64,000 bases of DNA from CAMTWZ01 sp041749075 (lineage in GTDB: Bacteria > Bacteroidota > Rhodothermia > Balneolales > HLUCCA01). The translations under genes and the position numbers were made by a program. The notes under the pieces are model-generated. The model searched no databases, was not told where the DNA came from, and was given only the letters and a program-made list of their open reading frames with translations. The stretch is taken from contig JBGTBY010000012.1 in NCBI GenBank assembly GCA_041749075.1, positions 1 through 64,000 on the forward strand, written 5' to 3'. Every line of letters begins with the position of its first letter. The first letter of the stretch is position 1. Below, in pieces: positions 42,167 through 52,643 of the stretch.

Positions 42167-45100
42167 TCAGAGTCAGCTTCTTGGTGATGGCTTTCTCACC
42201 GGTGGCCAGGCGGTAGATGTACACGCCGCTGGCATACGGGCTCATATCCAGTTGAACCGTGTAGCGTCCCGCGTTTTGACTGGCGTTGACGAGTGTGGTC
42301 ACCTTCCGTCCCAGAATGTCGTAAATCTCCAGACTCACCTTCATCTCTTCGGGGATGGTGTACACGATCGTCGTAGTCGGATTGAACGGATTCGGATAGT
42401 TCTGATCAAGTGTCACCTGATCGGGGATGTCGGCGAACTCACCATTCGGATGCACTTTCAGTTCGAAGCGGTTCTCACTGGTGGCCGTGGCTTTACGTGG
42501 GCCGCTTTCTGTCATCCAATGCATCGGCGAGAGTGTCACAATCGAATCGGGCTGGACATCGAAGCTGATCGCATGATTTGGAGAATCTCCAGTCGCCTTG
42601 GCCATCGAGCCCTCATTGGTTGGAAGCGTGAGTATAACCGATTTGCGTGTCTTGCGATCGTACAGCTCCAGCTCCCACATGTCTGGGATGTTGCGCGCCG
42701 CGCTGAGTTCGATCTGATACGGTCCTGTAACGGTTCGACCATCGATGAACCCGCCCACCAGCATGGGAATGTCGGCTGTGCGATACATCTTGCGGGGCAG
42801 ATGCTGGATACTCAAGGGATTTCCTTGGGACGAGGTACTATAGAATTCCAAAAAGCTTGTGTTCATCGACACCAGGTGCCAGGCATCAAAGCGGTCCATG
42901 CCGGCTTTGCCATTTTCTGAGAACATGACATGCAGTTTCTTACTCAAATCACCGTAGCGAAGAGTGAACTCTAAAACGGGAATCGAGTCCAGTGCTGCCT
43001 GCTCGGCTTCGGTGCGTTCTTTATAGAAGGTCCCTCCCGTTGTGCGAGCTGCCTCGTTGAGCGTTAAAATGGGTGAAGCGGCGTTGGCTTTGACCCAGAA
43101 CGCCTGCATGGCCGATACTGTGCCGTCGCCAAGGCTTCCGGTCGTCCCGTTCCAGGTCCGGTAGTCTCCAAGACCGCCGTTGGCGGCATTGTCCCACACG
43201 TAGATGGAGTTGTCCAGATTCGTTTTGGTCCAGCTTCCATGATCCCAGTCAATGTCGTCGATCAGTGGATTTCCCACAATGTTCCAACCTGAATCGGCAG
43301 CCGGAGTGTAGGTAACCGGCCACGTAAACGAACCGGCACTCAGCGGTGTCTCAAAGCCAGTGACCGTCATGTTCTTGGGAAGGGCGTAGCCCGGATCATC
43401 GTAGTCTGTCTCGGTCGGAATTTCACCGAATACAAAGAACATGTATCCGCGACCCGCCACCACGGAGTCGGCCAAGGCATTCGGCTTACGCCAGCGCTGG
43501 TTGTCGGTTCCCGGGTACGACTCCTCGTACCACAGCAACGTCGGCTGCTTGGCGGGGTAATCGGTTCCAGTGAAGCCTTGGGTATAGAATCCATCCGTAA
43601 GGTCCGAGTAGAGCGTTCGCACCGGCGAGCTAATCATCCGCCAGCCTCGTGCTCCTGCTATTGATTGCGTAAGTGTGACCTGTGTTCTCTGCGAGAGCGT
43701 CGGAGCGCCTGTCAGCAAGTAATTCGCATTGATGCCCAATTCATTGTACTCGTACGCACGAACGTGGTAGGTCGTGTTCATGGCCAGTCCTGTGATCGTC
43801 ACGCTCGAACCAGTGCCCGCGTATACCACGTAGTTGCCGGTGCCGATTTGCTCTGGAGTTCCCGAGAAATCCGCATCGGCCGTATACAATACCGCATCGG
43901 CCGGATCGGCATCCACTGCTGAACCTGCTTTGATCAATACCAATCGGTTGGTGCCGTCTCCGGGTGTCCAAGACAGCTCGATACTGGTGGTAGACACAGC
44001 CACTACCTGCAAATCTGTTACCTGTAACGTAGGTTCAGGGATCGCACCAGCATTACCGAACGTGATCAGAATGGGCGAACCATCAACCGTTACCGAACCT
44101 GTGTTGGTCGAGACATTTACCGCTGAACCGAGCTCGCAATCCCCTGCTCCGATCTTGTAAACACCGAACAGCTCTGATTCTTCACCGATCACATCGGCTT
44201 GCCGGTAGGTTGGGGTTGCTGTGAGACTAAAATCAGTGATGTCGTTCAGAACCGAGTTCCAGTACCTTGACGTGTAGCTTGACCCTCCACAAGAAGGTGG
44301 TGGTGTGTCGGTTACTTTCATATCGATCGATCCGTTTCCACCGATGGTCGCGGTGGATAGATTTGCTGTTACTGGAGAATATTCATCCGTTCCCAACGTA
44401 TCACCGATCGGATATGTGAACGAACCGACGACATTGAACCGCTTCCTGACCACACCGGTCGAATTGGTGACCAGCATCGATGTGTCGGCCGGTGTGCCGG
44501 ATACCGTCGCACCAGATGCAAACGTAACATTCTGGCTATCAAGGATCAGGTTGCCGCGAGTAAACTGTATGCCACTATTCACGATGATCGACTGATCCAA
44601 TTCTTTCACACCGGCGCCATTGAGTTGCAGCGTTCCAAACGTGGTGGAGAAGCTTCCGCCGATCGTTTGTGCTCCGCTCGTCTTAGCCAGAACCACTTTT
44701 CCGGTTCCAGGCACATAAGCGTCGGCCGAGGATGTATTCAGCCAGTTCTCAAACAGAGTGATGATGCGGTTATGATCGGCGTTGGTTACCACTCCGTTCT
44801 CCAACATCCAATCCCCATAGACCGTCATGTCGATGTTGCTCTGTAACCGGGTGCTTGTCCCGATCAGCCTCACATCGTTGTAGAACGTCTGTGTTGGAAG
44901 CGTTCCGTCGATGTTGTCATAGAATTCGGTGACGCCTCCGCCGGGACCATTGATCACTTCGTAATTCCCGCCTGGGAATATGAACTGATTGGATGCGGTG
45001 GCTTTGATTCGAATCTTGCCCGTGCCAGTAAACACACCGAAGTTGTGACCATAGCTGTCTTCCAGATCCAAAATGGCTCCCGCGTTGAGTTCGACAGATT

Positions 45101-48100
45101 CGGCCAATAAGAAATTGATGTCTCCACGGATATCATGATCTGCGGCAATGATCACCGGAACCCCGATTGGATAATCGGATGTGGCAGCACCATCATGACC
45201 TGAATTGGACCAAGATGTCGGGTTGCTCCAATCACTTAACGTTACGCCTGCAGTGGCATTCCGGCTGTAGTAGGATGCGACGCCTGCAAACTCATTTTCA
45301 AGACCTGCGGTATAGTCTCCATTGATATAATTCACGTCAGTTAACGTGATCACGTTCGACGTCGTATTGATCGCACCCACGATTCCACCTGTAGGCGTCC
45401 AATTGGGGAACAAATATCGGCCCACACGATAACTGCCTTCGGCACCCGTCACGTCCCCTTGAAGATAATTGTAGGTATGGGTGGCTGTAAATGAGGAGAA
45501 GCCTGCACGAGTCACATTCCAATAGTAGTTAAGCTGGGTATCGACCGCATCACGAGTGGACGGATGTTTCGCATTAATCGGTTTCATGGTGATGGTTCCC
45601 CCCGAAGACGTCGCTGTCACATTGATTGTGGCAGGTGTATACTTCCCGAATACACCGATCGGGTATGTGAAACTTCCCGTTCCGGAAAAATTCTTTTGTA
45701 TTCCACCATCAGACAAAACGCCATTCGACCGAATCATTCGAGTGATGGAGAATGTGCCAGTGACATCCGAATCCACCCCGAGGGTTAATTTGTGAACACC
45801 AAGATCGAATGCGCCTGAGCTCAGTGCCAAACGACGGTTGACCTTGATCGAATCGCCAAGTGACACATTGTTTGGATTGTTGATGATCAGGTTGCCGAAC
45901 GTGCCCTTACCTGTGATGGTTTGAGTGGAACTGCCATCCAGCTCTATCCCAAATGTCGCGGAGTTGGACGCGCTCGAATGTATTCCGTTGTTGGTGATTC
46001 CGCCACGAACTTCGATCAGATTGCTTCCATCTGCTAATTCCGCCCCAGACCCAATCGACAAATTATTGGCCACTACTGCCGGCGTGGTGGAGGATAGGGT
46101 GAGCGATTTCGCATCCGCGACAACCAAATTGTAAAATGATTGTGTGGTAAAGGTTCCGTTCAGTCCAGATGAGGCTCCGTTGAAGGTGACCGTTTGAACC
46201 CCGCGGCTGAATACTCCAGACGCATTCTTGAGGAACGTGCCGCCCACCGTGATATTCAAGTTGCCAGCCACAAGCGTCGAGTTGTTCGCGACGGTCAAAT
46301 TGTTTCCTACTTGTAGCGAATTGATACTGAGTGTCAACGTTGCAGTGTGTGTTGCATCGAATGCGGTCACATCCACATTCCACAATGGTACGGTCGCATC
46401 AATCGTAAACGCCTGAGCCCCGATAGCCCCGCTTGGAGCGAAGGAAATAGTTCCTCCAGTGACCGTTGAGGTTGCAGGACGAATATATGCGTCTGAATAT
46501 GAGATCGATTCGCCACGAAGGATCGTGATTGTACCGCTGGACATGTCAAATACACTTCCGGTATTAGCAATTTCAAATTTCGCATTCGATGTGATTTGAT
46601 TCTGTCCACGAATCACCACTCCGCCGCCGGTCTGTTTCCAAACCAGCGATCCGACCGAACTCGCCACCAAGCGTCGGATCTGACCGTTCACATTCAACGT
46701 GCCGCCAGCGATTTGAATTTCAGGGAAACCTGCGGAAGCGTATTCGATGTCGTGATTGAATGCGCCTGTGTTGCCGATGTTTAAGGTACCATCCAGAACC
46801 TGAAGCTTTCCACCCAACAACACATCCGCAACATCGCTGTCCACATCCGAGATGGTCAACTCCGCAGACGGATGGTTCACGGAAATACCCGTGCTTGCCA
46901 AAATCGTCAAAGACGCTGCGGTGTTCGTCAATACGATGCTTGATGCCCGGCTAAGCCGAAACATGCCGTTCGTGAGCGTCAACCAGTTGTTGTTGGATTG
47001 AAATGTCGCTGTTCCTGCCACATTGAAGTCAAGCACAGATGCATAACTGGTGCCCTTGTTGATGATCAATTCATAAATGGTGGTCGACGCGCCACCATTG
47101 TTACCGGTGAACGAAGTATTTGCAGCACCAGTAAACGTCAAACGCGTGTGTCGGGCGGTAGTGAGAAACAGGTTGTACGTTCCGTTGTTCGTCACACTAC
47201 CTGTCACATTCAGGTTGTGAGTCACATTGGTGGTACTGTTTGCCGCTCCAAAGGTGGCCCCTGAAGAGATCACCACATCACGGTTCACAGTCAATGTCCG
47301 CGAATTTGCGGTGTCGAACTGATAATAGAGTCCTGAACTTTGAATCAGGACATCCCGATCCAACTGCAGATTTCCATCGGTTCCGTTGGATAAGTACACG
47401 AAGGTCCCTGACAAACCTTTGATCGTCAGATCCTCAAAGATTCGAAGATTTAAGTTCGGCATCGTGATGGTACCACCCGCACCCGCCTCCACATTCACAA
47501 TCAGATTCCGATAGCTAAGCAACGATTGGGATGTCGGTGCGATGGAGGTGGTCGGTATCGTGAAGTTGGTCGAGATTCGGTAATACTCTACAGTACCACC
47601 TGTCTGACCAATGAATTCAGTGAAATCGCCTGCAGGGAACTCCGCTGTTCCGGCTGATGAGGATAGTCTGAGGCGACCACTTCCGGCGATCTGCTCTCCC
47701 ACAAGAGATCCGAAGTTATGACCTGTCGTAACGCCCAAATCCAACGTGGCACCGGTTTCAATCGTAAGGGAACCGGATGCCGCACCATTCGCTGTCACAT
47801 TCACCGTATTACCGTTTCCGATTCGCACCACTGAGTTCACACTCGGTGGTGAGGAGGGAGCGTTCTGAGTTCCGGTGTGACCATCCAAAGACCACGTGTT
47901 CACATTGTTCCACGCCCCACCCTCGGTGTAACTGTAGTAAATGGCGACTGTGCCGAACGGATCCACCGGAGAATTATCTCCTGATGTGAATTCACCATCG
48001 ATTTTGCCCTCAAACGTCGGTCCACTATACGTAATGATGTTGGTGCCATCATCCACATCAGCGGAACTGTTGGTCGCCCATTGAGCCAAAGTCGCATCAT

Positions 48101-51100
48101 AACGTGCGGGCACGTACCCATCCTCGGTAATGCCGGTGCCCGTCACCACACTCGATTGCACGTACCTATAAAGTTGTGTCACTTTTGCCGCACCAAGTGT
48201 GAACCCGCTGCTCGTCGTACGCCAATAGTAGGCTAGCGAGCGCCCGAATTCCGTCACATTCGGATGCTCATTCCCAACTGGGCGAACGGTGACGCTTCCA
48301 TAAACGGATGGGGCCACATCGAAACTGATCGTCGCTGGGGTGTACAGATTTCCTGCTCCCGATCCGATCGGATAGGTAAAGCTGAGGCCATTGAAGATTT
48401 TGGTCACACCACCAGCCGATTGCAAGCCAGATGTTTTGATCATCCGGATGGGGGATGTAGGACCGCTTGCCCCACTCGTTGTTCCATTTGGACCGAAGGT
48501 CAGCGAATTCGCTCCGATGTCATAAATCCGATCGTTCGCACCGTTGGCGACAAAGGTCAACGCTCCGTTGATACGCATCGCGGCAGTCTGGGTGAGGGTC
48601 ACCAACGAAGCCGGACCCGCGATATCCATATTTCCGATCACACCCGTTCCCGTTCCACTCAGTGTACGAGCCGTGGCAGTAGTCAATGATAATTTTCCCG
48701 TTCCCCGATGCGTACCCGAAACAGACATGTTACCTCGGATTTCCACCGTCTTGCCTTCATCCGCTAACACACCGCTGGTCAGATCGAACTGATTGAGAAC
48801 GAGCAAGCTACCAGCCGAACCCGCAAGCTTCAATGTGTCAGCTGATTTATTGATCGTCAAATTCTGTAGGCCACTCGTGATAGTGCCATTGAGAGTGAAC
48901 AGTTGGGCACCAGTACCATTAAAGGTGGTGGTGTTGGTACTCGGCGTGTACGTGGCACCAGCGGCGATATTGAAATGGCGTCCTACTATTACATTTTTGA
49001 TATCGGCACCTGATGTGAGTACTGCTTGATTTTGCAATGTCAGATCGTTCAGTACTCGGATATCTTGAGCAGGAATATCAAATGGAATGGTCGGATAAGC
49101 CGGTAGTGTGCTCAAATACGTCCGTGGCTGCGCGGAAAACGCGGAACTGGACGATGTGATGTTCAAATTCCAAAATGGTGCCGTCGATGCGATATAGGCA
49201 TTCTGATCGGTTGGAACAGTCAAATTCACCGTTCCACCACTCACGTTGATGTTGTCGTTGAGTGCATTCAATATCCAACTGAAATACGTTCCAGAGCCCG
49301 TTCCCTGATTCGGATGCGGAGCAATGGACGCATTGACATTCAATGTTCCACCCGACATCGTGAATGAATTGTCCGGATACGGCATTGTGAATGGCGCATA
49401 CACCGTAATACCACCGAGATTGGTCAAAATCTGTTGCCCTGTGATGGTGAATGTGCCACCTGTCATGATGAACGCACCACGGTGTACTTCCGCTTCAAAT
49501 GAGGTGCGGAACATCTTCGTCGTTGTGGTCCCCCCTTCGATGCGTATGGTGGCTTTCGAGCGTGTCACGATACCCTGGTTTGAGTTGTCATTGAACACCG
49601 AATTCAATGAAATTCGTAGCTCTCCATATGGCACTATGGCAGCCGGTTCGTTCAATGTCGGGGCATTTGTTGTCGTCACATTCGCCCCATCCAACCATAA
49701 CATCACATCTTCATCAATCCGATAGGCGTTGTTATCACCTGAAACAAGAGATGGGATCACGATGTTGGATCCCAATCGCACCGTACCTGTCAGTAGTGTG
49801 AGGGCCCGATCGTCGATGATATCCGGAGCATCTCCGGTGATAGCCGCATTATTGGGTCCCATCAAACGGAATCGGGATGTGTTGTCCGCCGAAATCGATA
49901 GGATGAACGTTCGATCGATTCCTTTGTTGAGAATGAGTTTGTAAATATCCGTGGTTCCCGTAAGGGCCATGTCACTGTTCGAGTTCCCTGTCATCGTCAA
50001 GATCACAGCACCTGTGGTTGTCGCAGTCGTGTAATTCGGGGAGGCTTGATTGGTGAAACGTACGGTTCCGTTGTTCGTGAAATTGCCAACAATGGATACC
50101 GAATGAGCCTGCTGGTTTCCATTGAAGACGGTCCAGGAAGTGCCCGCACCAACCGTCACTCCATTTCCAATGGATAGGCTGCGTGCCGTGGTACTGTTGC
50201 CATGTTGCAGCGTCAAGGTTCCAGTGCTGGTTCGATCCAATGTCAAACTGCCATTGATCACCAAATTCGACGCCTGTGTATAGGTGATGTTCGATGCGGT
50301 TGTATTCCGCAGAACCACGTTGTTAAAGGTGCCGGCTGCGGGAATGGTACCACCGCTGTTAAAAAACTCGATGGTTCCACCTGTCGACGACACAAAACTG
50401 GTAAAATCTCCCGATGGCAGCGTAATCGATGACAACTTTAACCGCCCTTGACCCAATGCCGTGCCAAAATTATGGCCGGTCGTACTCATAATGTCCAAAA
50501 ACCCGCCGTTCTGTATCGTCAACGTGTTGATTGTGATGGAACCGGCTGATTTCGTCACAGTGCGTCCGTTCAATACGGTAACCCGATCGTTCGGACCTGG
50601 AATAGCAGAGCCGGTCAAGGTGGTACCGGATGGATCCTGAGTCCAAGTATTCAGCACATCCCAAGATCCGGACTGGTAGGTGTATAAGTAGATGATCGGA
50701 AAAAACTGAATATTGCCAGTGGATCCGATATTGATCGCATCCACCGTGACACTCACATTTATGGTCTCGTTCGTCTCATTCGATATCCGAAAGGTGTATT
50801 CACCGTTTCCGGCATCAACGAAGTTGAAAATCACCGCATCGCTTTGCCCACTGAATGAAAAATCGCCTGCAAGTCGACCGTTTATTGGATTTGAAGTGGC
50901 ATCCCGAAGAAGGATGGTCATGGTCACGAAATCAATCCCATCAGAAGAAGCCGCATTGAGATCCGTGCTGACATCCGATTGGACCGCACTCACCGGCCCT
51001 ACTTCAAACAAGATGTTTCCGGATGTAGTTGAAATCGTGACTCCAGCAACCTGCACACTGATGTTCACGGTTTCTGCTACCGTGTTTGTCACGTTGAATG

Positions 51101-52043
51101 TGTATACCCCCGCACCCGTGTGGGTGAATCCTGTAATGGATGCCGAGCCTTGGCCCGTGAAGGCGAAGCGAGCTTGAGGCATATCCGTGATCGGATTATT
51201 GTTCGTGTCGCGAACGGTGACAGTCATCACAGACGTGCTGGCCCCATCCGCATCTCGTGTCAAAGGTGTGGCTGAGACGGTTGAATTGGTATTGCTAACA
51301 ACCACATACGTGAGAACGATTCGACCATCGCCACCGGTGCCACCACCACTTGCGGGGTTTCTTCGTCCATGCCCACCACCCCCAGCTCCAGGTGCTCCAC
51401 CGGCCCCACCAACGGCTCCACTGTTTCCGCCCGCTCCACCCGTAGCTTGACCTGTTCCACCGGCTCCACCGGTCGATCCAGAACCGTTACTACCAGGGTT
51501 TCCATTCGCACTAAACGTTGGGCTACCACCGCCACCGCCGCCAGAAGATGGATTCCCACCACCCGATGCCGCTCCACCGGCACCACCCGTTCTGGATATG
51601 GATGATATGGCCGTACCCGTATTGAAAAATCCTGCGCCAGCGGCCGATGACGCATTACCAACCCCGCTCGATCCCCCGTTCGCCCCAAAATTAAATCCAT
51701 TCCCGACAAACGAGGATGCGTTACCTGCCACTTGCATGGCTCCACCTGTCCCCATGGTTAGGGTATACGTCTGTCCGGGTATCACGTAGATTTCGGATCG
51801 ATGGTAGCCACCAGCCCCACCACCGCCTGACGACGTATTGTTGCCGGTACCTATATTTCCGCCACCACCACCACCCCAAACCTGGACCTCCATTCGATAC
51901 ACCCCTGCCGGAACCACAAACGACGTGGCATCACCGGGATTTCGTGTGACAACCGTTTGGGCTGTCAAATCCGAAATCAGAACGACGAATAGGAGAAGAC
52001 CCTTGAATAGGTATCGCAAGGTCGGATTGGTTAAAAAGGTCAT
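42159..52043 (-). CDS. giant modular T9SS-exported surface protein (3294 residues)
   Basis: Signal peptide (YLFKGLLLFVVLISDLTAQ), then a glycine-rich domain (about residues 50-240) followed by Ig/filamin-like segments to about 450. Three large repeated modules start near residues 455, 1373 and 2260. Each opens with an aromatic-rich segment (GSWDVLNTW, GAWNNVNTW, DWSNPTSW), contains a GHNFG motif and a long stretch of beta-helix-like repeats, and closes with a TYPIG segment. A fibronectin type III domain lies at about 2675-2795. The last 80 residues are a T9SS sorting domain (LDQNYPNPFNPTTT, GVYIYRLA, KKLTLIK). It is probably a cell-surface adhesin; the function is inferred. The ATG at 52043 is preferred to a TTG at 52055. 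Confidence 0.85.
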   Translation of the reverse strand: MTFLTNPTLRYLFKGLLLFVVLISDLTAQTVVTRNPGDATSFVVPAGVYRMEVQVWGGGGGGNIGTGNNTSSGGGGAGGYHRSEIYVIPGQTYTLTMGTGGAMQVAGNASSFVGNGFNFGANGGSSGVGNASSAAGAGFFNTGTAISSISRTGGAGGAASGGGNPSSGGGGGGSPTFSANGNPGSNGSGSTGGAGGTGQATGGAGGNSGAVGGAGGAPGAGGGGHGRRNPASGGGTGGDGRIVLTYVVVSNTNSTVSATPLTRDADGASTSVMTVTVRDTNNNPITDMPQARFAFTGQGSASITGFTHTGAGVYTFNVTNTVAETVNISVQVAGVTISTTSGNILFEVGPVSAVQSDVSTDLNAASSDGIDFVTMTILLRDATSNPINGRLAGDFSFSGQSDAVIFNFVDAGNGEYTFRISNETNETINVSVTVDAINIGSTGNIQFFPIIYLYTYQSGSWDVLNTWTQDPSGTTLTGSAIPGPNDRVTVLNGRTVTKSAGSITINTLTIQNGGFLDIMSTTGHNFGTALGQGRLKLSSITLPSGDFTSFVSSTGGTIEFFNSGGTIPAAGTFNNVVLRNTTASNITYTQASNLVINGSLTLDRTSTGTLTLQHGNSTTARSLSIGNGVTVGAGTSWTVFNGNQQAHSVSIVGNFTNNGTVRFTNQASPNYTTATTTGAVILTMTGNSNSDMALTGTTDIYKLILNKGIDRTFILSISADNTSRFRLMGPNNAAITGDAPDIIDDRALTLLTGTVRLGSNIVIPSLVSGDNNAYRIDEDVMLWLDGANVTTTNAPTLNEPAAIVPYGELRISLNSVFNDNSNQGIVTRSKATIRIEGGTTTTKMFRTSFEAEVHRGAFIMTGGTFTITGQQILTNLGGITVYAPFTMPYPDNSFTMSGGTLNVNASIAPHPNQGTGSGTYFSWILNALNDNINVSGGTVNLTVPTDQNAYIASTAPFWNLNITSSSSAFSAQPRTYLSTLPAYPTIPFDIPAQDIRVLNDLTLQNQAVLTSGADIKNVIVGRHFNIAAGATYTPSTNTTTFNGTGAQLFTLNGTITSGLQNLTINKSADTLKLAGSAGSLLVLNQFDLTSGVLADEGKTVEIRGNMSVSGTHRGTGKLSLTTATARTLSGTGTGVIGNMDIAGPASLVTLTQTAAMRINGALTFVANGANDRIYDIGANSLTFGPNGTTSGASGPTSPIRMIKTSGLQSAGGVTKIFNGLSFTYPIGSGAGNLYTPATISFDVAPSVYGSVTVRPVGNEHPNVTEFGRSLAYYWRTTSSGFTLGAAKVTQLYRYVQSSVVTGTGITEDGYVPARYDATLAQWATNSSADVDDGTNIITYSGPTFEGKIDGEFTSGDNSPVDPFGTVAIYYSYTEGGAWNNVNTWSLDGHTGTQNAPSSPPSVNSVVRIGNGNTVNVTANGAASGSLTIETGATLDLGVTTGHNFGSLVGEQIAGSGRLRLSSSAGTAEFPAGDFTEFIGQTGGTVEYYRISTNFTIPTTSIAPTSQSLLSYRNLIVNVEAGAGGTITMPNLNLRIFEDLTIKGLSGTFVYLSNGTDGNLQLDRDVLIQSSGLYYQFDTANSRTLTVNRDVVISSGATFGAANSTTNVTHNLNVTGSVTNNGTYNLFLTTARHTRLTFTGAANTSFTGNNGGASTTIYELIINKGTSYASVLDFNVAGTATFQSNNNWLTLTNGMFRLSRASSIVLTNTAASLTILASTGISVNHPSAELTISDVDSDVADVLLGGKLQVLDGTLNIGNTGAFNHDIEYASAGFPEIQIAGGTLNVNGQIRRLVASSVGSLVWKQTGGGVVIRGQNQITSNAKFEIANTGSVFDMSSGTITILRGESISYSDAYIRPATSTVTGGTISFAPSGAIGAQAFTIDATVPLWNVDVTAFDATHTATLTLSINSLQVGNNLTVANNSTLVAGNLNITVGGTFLKNASGVFSRGVQTVTFNGASSGLNGTFTTQSFYNLVVADAKSLTLSSTTPAVVANNLSIGSGAELADGSNLIEVRGGITNNGIHSSASNSATFGIELDGSSTQTITGKGTFGNLIINNPNNVSLGDSIKVNRRLALSSGAFDLGVHKLTLGVDSDVTGTFSITRMIRSNGVLSDGGIQKNFSGTGSFTYPIGVFGKYTPATINVTATSSGGTITMKPINAKHPSTRDAVDTQLNYYWNVTRAGFSSFTATHTYNYLQGDVTGAEGSYRVGRYLFPNWTPTGGIVGAINTTSNVITLTDVNYINGDYTAGLENEFAGVASYYSRNATAGVTLSDWSNPTSWSNSGHDGAATSDYPIGVPVIIAADHDIRGDINFLLAESVELNAGAILDLEDSYGHNFGVFTGTGKIRIKATASNQFIFPGGNYEVINGPGGGVTEFYDNIDGTLPTQTFYNDVRLIGTSTRLQSNIDMTVYGDWMLENGVVTNADHNRIITLFENWLNTSSADAYVPGTGKVVLAKTSGAQTIGGSFSTTFGTLQLNGAGVKELDQSIIVNSGIQFTRGNLILDSQNVTFASGATVSGTPADTSMLVTNSTGVVRKRFNVVGSFTYPIGDTLGTDEYSPVTANLSTATIGGNGSIDMKVTDTPPPSCGGSSYTSRYWNSVLNDITDFSLTATPTYRQADVIGEESELFGVYKIGAGDCELGSAVNVSTNTGSVTVDGSPILITFGNAGAIPEPTLQVTDLQVVAVSTTSIELSWTPGDGTNRLVLIKAGSAVDADPADAVLYTADADFSGTPEQIGTGNYVVYAGTGSSVTITGLAMNTTYHVRAYEYNELGINANYLLTGAPTLSQRTQVTLTQSIAGARGWRMISSPVRTLYSDLTDGFYTQGFTGTDYPAKQPTLLWYEESYPGTDNQRWRKPNALADSVVAGRGYMFFVFGEIPTETDYDDPGYALPKNMTVTGFETPLSAGSFTWPVTYTPAADSGWNIVGNPLIDDIDWDHGSWTKTNLDNSIYVWDNAANGGLGDYRTWNGTTGSLGDGTVSAMQAFWVKANAASPILTLNEAARTTGGTFYKERTEAEQAALDSIPVLEFTLRYGDLSKKLHVMFSENGKAGMDRFDAWHLVSMNTSFLEFYSTSSQGNPLSIQHLPRKMYRTADIPMLVGGFIDGRTVTGPYQIELSAARNIPDMWELELYDRKTRKSVILTLPTNEGSMAKATGDSPNHAISFDVQPDSIVTLSPMHWMTESGPRKATATSENRFELKVHPNGEFADIPDQVTLDQNYPNPFNPTTTIVYTIPEEMKVSLEIYDILGRKVTTLVNASQNAGRYTVQLDMSPYASGVYIYRLATGEKAITKKLTLIK

Positions 52044-52059
52044 TATTGGATGCAAAATA

Positions 52060-52094
52060 CCTCTTTCCTCTCCCCTTTACCCTTAAGCTTCTTT
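52060..52094. repeat. short 7-nt degenerate array (CCTnTnn)
   Basis: Units in phase: CCTCTTT, CCTCTCC, CCTTTAC, CCTTAAG, CTTCTTT. It fills the space between the divergent giant gene and the kefF-like gene. It is short and degenerate, so it could be chance. Confidence 0.35.
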
Positions 52095-52098
52095 AATG

Positions 52099-52106
52099 TA
52101 TCCTTG
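52099..52106 (+). promoter_or_regulatory. -10-like box TATCCTTG 3 nt before the kefF-like gene
   Basis: TATCCTTG differs from TAnnTTTG at one position and ends 3 nt before the ATG at 52110. TTT (52076-52078) lies 20 nt upstream in place of TTG. Confidence 0.35.
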
Positions 52107-52109
52107 GTC

Positions 52110-52643
52110 ATGGCAAAGGTTTTAATCTTATTCGCACATCCGGTTTTGGAAAAATCTCGGGTTCAGAAATCACTCATTCGTAAAGCTCTAGAATTGCCGA
52201 ATGTTTCAGTTCGCGATTTATATGAGCTCTATCCGGATTTCAACATCGACATCCCAACCGAAAAGAGGGTTCTCGCTGATCATGATGTGATTATCTGGCA
52301 ACATCCATTCTATTGGTATAGCGCGCCGGCCGTCATCAAGCAGTGGATCGATCTGGTGTTGGAATATGGATGGGCGTACGGTCCGGGTGGGAAAGCTTTG
52401 GAAGGAAAGCGGGCCACGAATGCGATCACCACCGGTGGACCCGAAGCCGTTTACCAAGTCGGCGGACGCAACCGCTTCACCATCCGGCAGTTTCTGGCTC
52501 CGTTCGATCAGACCGTGACGCTTTGCAACATGACCTACATCGAGCCCTTTTCCATCCACGGAACACATAAACTATCGGCAGAAGCGTTGGTGGATGAAGC
52601 CGACCGCTACGCTCGATGGCTGATGGAGCTGACCCATGAGTAG
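52110..52643 (+). CDS. KefF-type NAD(P)H:quinone oxidoreductase
   Basis: A 177-residue flavodoxin-fold protein of the NAD(P)H dehydrogenase (quinone)/KefF-KefG group: KVLILFAHPVLEKSR at the start, WQHPFYWYSAPAVIKQWID in the middle, and GPGGKALEGKRATNAITTGG. KefF and KefG are ancillary subunits that activate glutathione-gated potassium efflux. The following gene, overlapping by 8 nt, is a Kef-type antiporter, which supports that role. Confidence 0.88.
   Translation: MAKVLILFAHPVLEKSRVQKSLIRKALELPNVSVRDLYELYPDFNIDIPTEKRVLADHDVIIWQHPFYWYSAPAVIKQWIDLVLEYGWAYGPGGKALEGKRATNAITTGGPEAVYQVGGRNRFTIRQFLAPFDQTVTLCNMTYIEPFSIHGTHKLSAEALVDEADRYARWLMELTHE

Noticed and set aside
51350..51850. GC-rich repetitive DNA as a mobile or regulatory repeat
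   Set aside because: It is the coding sequence of the glycine-rich domain of the giant protein.
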